Under the pieces are notes generated by a model. That model had not been told where the DNA came from. It did no database searches and saw only the letters and a list, made by a program, of their open reading frames with translations. Both the position numbers and the translations under genes were made by a program. 64,000 bases of DNA from Comamonas sp. B21-038 (GTDB lineage Bacteria; Pseudomonadota; Gammaproteobacteria; Burkholderiales; Burkholderiaceae_C), in NCBI RefSeq assembly GCF_022387135.1, contig NZ_CP092462.1, positions 4,154,001 through 4,218,000 of the forward strand, in the 5' to 3' direction. Below, piece after piece: positions 62,152 through 64,000 of this stretch (within the stretch, counting starts at the first letter, position 1; every line of letters begins with the position of its first letter).

Positions 62152-62949
62152 TCAGGCCAGCAGGCCGTCCACCATCACCTGCGGAATGCCGCGCGAGCAG
62201 GGCTCGACACGGGCCTGCACGCCATAGACACGGGCCAGCAGCTCGGGGTTGATCGCATCGCTGGGGAGGCCATCGGCCTGCAGCTCGCCGTTCTGCAGCA
62301 CCAGCACGCGGTCGGCATGGCGCAGCGCCAGGCCCAGGTCATGCAGCACCACCAGGGTGACCATGCCGCTGCGCCGGGTCTGCTCGCCCACCAGCGCCAT
62401 CACATGGAACTGGTGGTTCAGGTCCAGCGCCGACAGCGGCTCATCGAGCATCAGCACCTGGGGCTGGCGGACCAGCGCCTGCGCCAGGCCGGCCAGCTGC
62501 GCTTGGCCGCCCGATAGCTCATCGAGGTGGCGCATCGCCAGGTGGTCAATGCCCAGTTGCTGCAGCACAGCAGCGCATTGCATGACCGCATCCTGGGCTG
62601 GCTCGGCACCTGCATGCAGGCTGTGGGGCGAGGCCTTGCGCGCCGCCATCAGCGATTCGATCACGCGCAAATGCACCGCCGCCGGCAAGGCCTGGGGCTG
62701 GTAGACCACGCGCCGGGCGCGCTCGGCCAGGCTGGCCTGGTCCAGCGACTGCCCTTGCAAGCGCACCTGGCCGCTGGCACGGGTCAGCCCCGCAAGCGCC
62801 CGCAAAAAGGTCGATTTGCCACTGCCATTGGGGCCCAGCACCACGGTGACCGTGCCCGGCTGTAGATCGGCCACCGACAACGAAGGAATGACGACGCGCC
62901 GGCCATAGGCCACATGCAGTCCGCTGATCTGCAAACCGCCGCCGCTCAT
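62152..62949 (-). CDS. Iron-siderophore/cobalamin-type ABC transporter ATP-binding protein
   Basis: A 265-residue ATPase of the FecE/FepC/BtuD type. Walker A VLGPNGSGKSTFLRAL, signature ELSGGQAQLAGLAQAL, Walker B VLMLDEPLSALD and switch His in VVLHDLGLALRHADR. The start overlaps the permease stop by four bases (ATGA). It powers import of a metal chelate across the inner membrane. Ferric siderophore, haem or cobalamin cannot be separated by sequence alone. Confidence 0.92.
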   Translation of the reverse strand: MSGGGLQISGLHVAYGRRVVIPSLSVADLQPGTVTVVLGPNGSGKSTFLRALAGLTRASGQVRLQGQSLDQASLAERARRVVYQPQALPAAVHLRVIESLMAARKASPHSLHAGAEPAQDAVMQCAAVLQQLGIDHLAMRHLDELSGGQAQLAGLAQALVRQPQVLMLDEPLSALDLNHQFHVMALVGEQTRRSGMVTLVVLHDLGLALRHADRVLVLQNGELQADGLPSDAINPELLARVYGVQARVEPCSRGIPQVMVDGLLA

Positions 62950-64000
62950 GCCCGCCCCCGGGTGCGCAGCACAATGGCCAGAAAGAAGGGAATGCCCACC
63001 AGCGAGGTGACAATGCCCACCGGCACGATGACGCCCGGCACCAGCGCCTTGGATGCCACCGAGGCCAAGGACAGCACCAGCGCGCCAGTCAAGGCCGAGG
63101 CCGGCAGGTAAAAGCGGTGGTCATCGCCCACCAGCCGGCGCGCAATATGCGGTGCGACCAGGCCAATAAAGCCGATGCTGCCGACAAAGGCCACCGACAG
63201 GGCCGCCAGCAGGCTGATGCGCAGCAGCGCACCCAGGCGCAGGCGCCGCACATCCACACCAAAGCTGGCCGCGCGGTCCTCCCCCAGGCGCAGCGCCGTC
63301 AGCCGCCAGGCATTGCGCATGGACAGCGGCAGCACCACCGCCAAGGCCAATGCCAGCGCACCCAGCTTGGGCCAGGTCGCCCGCGAGAGGCTGCCCATGG
63401 TCCAGAACACCAGACCCTGCAAGGCCTCGGCCGTGGCCACAAACTGCAGCAAGGACACCAGCGCATTGAAGCTGAACACCAGCGCAATGCCAAACAGCAC
63501 CACGCCGGTGGCGCTCATGCCACCCCAGCGGGCCACCAGATCGAGCAGCAAGGCCGAGGCCATCGCAAACACAAAGGCATTGGCCGGCACCGCCCAGGAT
63601 GCAGGCACGCCCGGCAGGCTCCAGTCCAGCACAATCGCCAGCGCTGCGCCAAAGGCGGCGGCCGACGACAGCCCCAAGGTAAAAGGGCTGGCCAGCGGGT
63701 TGGCCAGCACGGTCTGCATCTCGGCACCCGCCAGGCCCAGCGCCAGGCCGACGGCCACCGCCATCAAGGCATAGGGCAGGCGGATATCCCAGACAATCAC
63801 CCGCAGCGCCGGCGGCGCGGCATCGGGCGTGTACAGGGTCTGCAGCAGCTGCCGCAGCGCCAGGCCCGATGGGCCGGTGGTGAAGTCAAACAGCAGGGCC
63901 GCGACAATGGCACCAGCCAGCAGCGCCAGCACCAGCAGGCGCCAGCCCGTCAAGCGACGGTAGGCCTTGGCGTGCTGGCCAGCCTGCCCTGCATCTACGC
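62946..64000 (-). CDS. FecCD-family iron-chelate ABC permease (start at or beyond the window edge)
   Basis: At least 335 residues of a BtuC/FecCD permease with about ten helices: ALRQLLQTLYTPDAAPPALRVIVWDIRLPYALMAVAVG near the start, LAGAEMQTVLANPLASPFTLGLSSAAAFG, FIGLVAPHIARRLVGDDHRFYLP and GVIVPVGIVTSLVGIPFF. A TTG at 63953 could be the start, but the frame remains open to the window edge (GQHAKAYRRLTGW), so the real start may be outside. It is coupled to the ATPase gene; a binding-protein gene is expected further upstream. Confidence 0.9.
   Translation of the reverse strand, partial: VDAGQAGQHAKAYRRLTGWRLLVLALLAGAIVAALLFDFTTGPSGLALRQLLQTLYTPDAAPPALRVIVWDIRLPYALMAVAVGLALGLAGAEMQTVLANPLASPFTLGLSSAAAFGAALAIVLDWSLPGVPASWAVPANAFVFAMASALLLDLVARWGGMSATGVVLFGIALVFSFNALVSLLQFVATAEALQGLVFWTMGSLSRATWPKLGALALALAVVLPLSMRNAWRLTALRLGEDRAASFGVDVRRLRLGALLRISLLAALSVAFVGSIGFIGLVAPHIARRLVGDDHRFYLPASALTGALVLSLASVASKALVPGVIVPVGIVTSLVGIPFFLAIVLRTRGRA

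Overview
The window is 64 kb of high-GC, densely packed, overwhelmingly chromosomal DNA. Gene content (many short convergent and divergent operons, a Bug/TctC-type solute receptor, metX-metW, a kdsD-kdsC-lptC cluster, a PutA without its own DNA-binding domain) points to a betaproteobacterium of the Comamonadaceae, most plausibly Comamonas or a close relative. That assignment is inferred from protein style, not from a marker gene. I see no rRNA, tRNA, phage, insertion sequence or CRISPR array.

Layout, left to right. 1-5 kb: the end of a pirin gene, a YcaC-like hydrolase, a large amidohydrolase and an MFS exporter, all forward. 5-13 kb: an aminoglycoside-phosphotransferase-like gene coupled to an acyl-CoA dehydrogenase, a tyrosine phosphatase, a membrane protein, a class A beta-lactamase, a His-rich PadR regulator (YqjI type) with palindromic operators, and a ParD-like/methionine aminopeptidase pair behind a perfect inverted repeat. 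13.8-23.3 kb: a reverse-strand peptide-uptake operon with two tandem paralogous binding proteins, DppBCDF-type transporter, an alpha/beta hydrolase and an M20 peptidase. 25.2-33.5 kb: a reverse-strand operon for uptake (polyamine/opine-type ABC transporter) and oxidation (two DAO-type flavoproteins, an HcnA/HcnB-like pair, a RidA-like protein) of an unidentified amine or opine, with a divergent LysR regulator and a 19-bp palindrome. 34.7-38.5 kb: a Bug receptor with AtuA-type genes and a LysR regulator. 38.5-43.6 kb: three envelope-glycan-type genes. 43.7-48.7 kb: YkgJ, Rieske, M20 dipeptidase, and metX-metW under a SAM-II-like riboswitch. 48.2-52.7 kb: Lrp-type regulator divergent from putA. 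52.8-53.6 kb: a GDT1-family Mn/cation exporter under a yybP-ykoY riboswitch. 53.8-55.1 kb: two tandem glycine-rich RRM proteins. 55.2-58.2 kb: SDR, lptC, kdsC, kdsD. 58.3-61.4 kb: apt, a hypothetical protein, a stand-alone cNMP-binding protein and an rRNA-type methyltransferase. 61.6-64 kb: an azurin-like cupredoxin and a siderophore/cobalamin-type ABC transporter running off the window.

The most unusual structure is a family of about 150-bp elements with 19-bp terminal inverted repeats, present four times (12177, 25059, 34608, 61470). Each copy lies between two convergent genes, has its first base inside or touching the stop codon of one gene, and has the same orientation relative to that gene. 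Inner stems show compensatory changes between copies, so the folded form seems to be selected. They look like a dispersed, structure-forming 3'-end element, possibly a bidirectional terminator or a MITE/REP-like repeat with strict target preference.

Two metabolite-sensing RNAs can be recognised from conserved bases: a SAM-II-like aptamer plus intrinsic terminator in front of metX, and a yybP-ykoY (Mn2+) aptamer in front of the GDT1-family gene.
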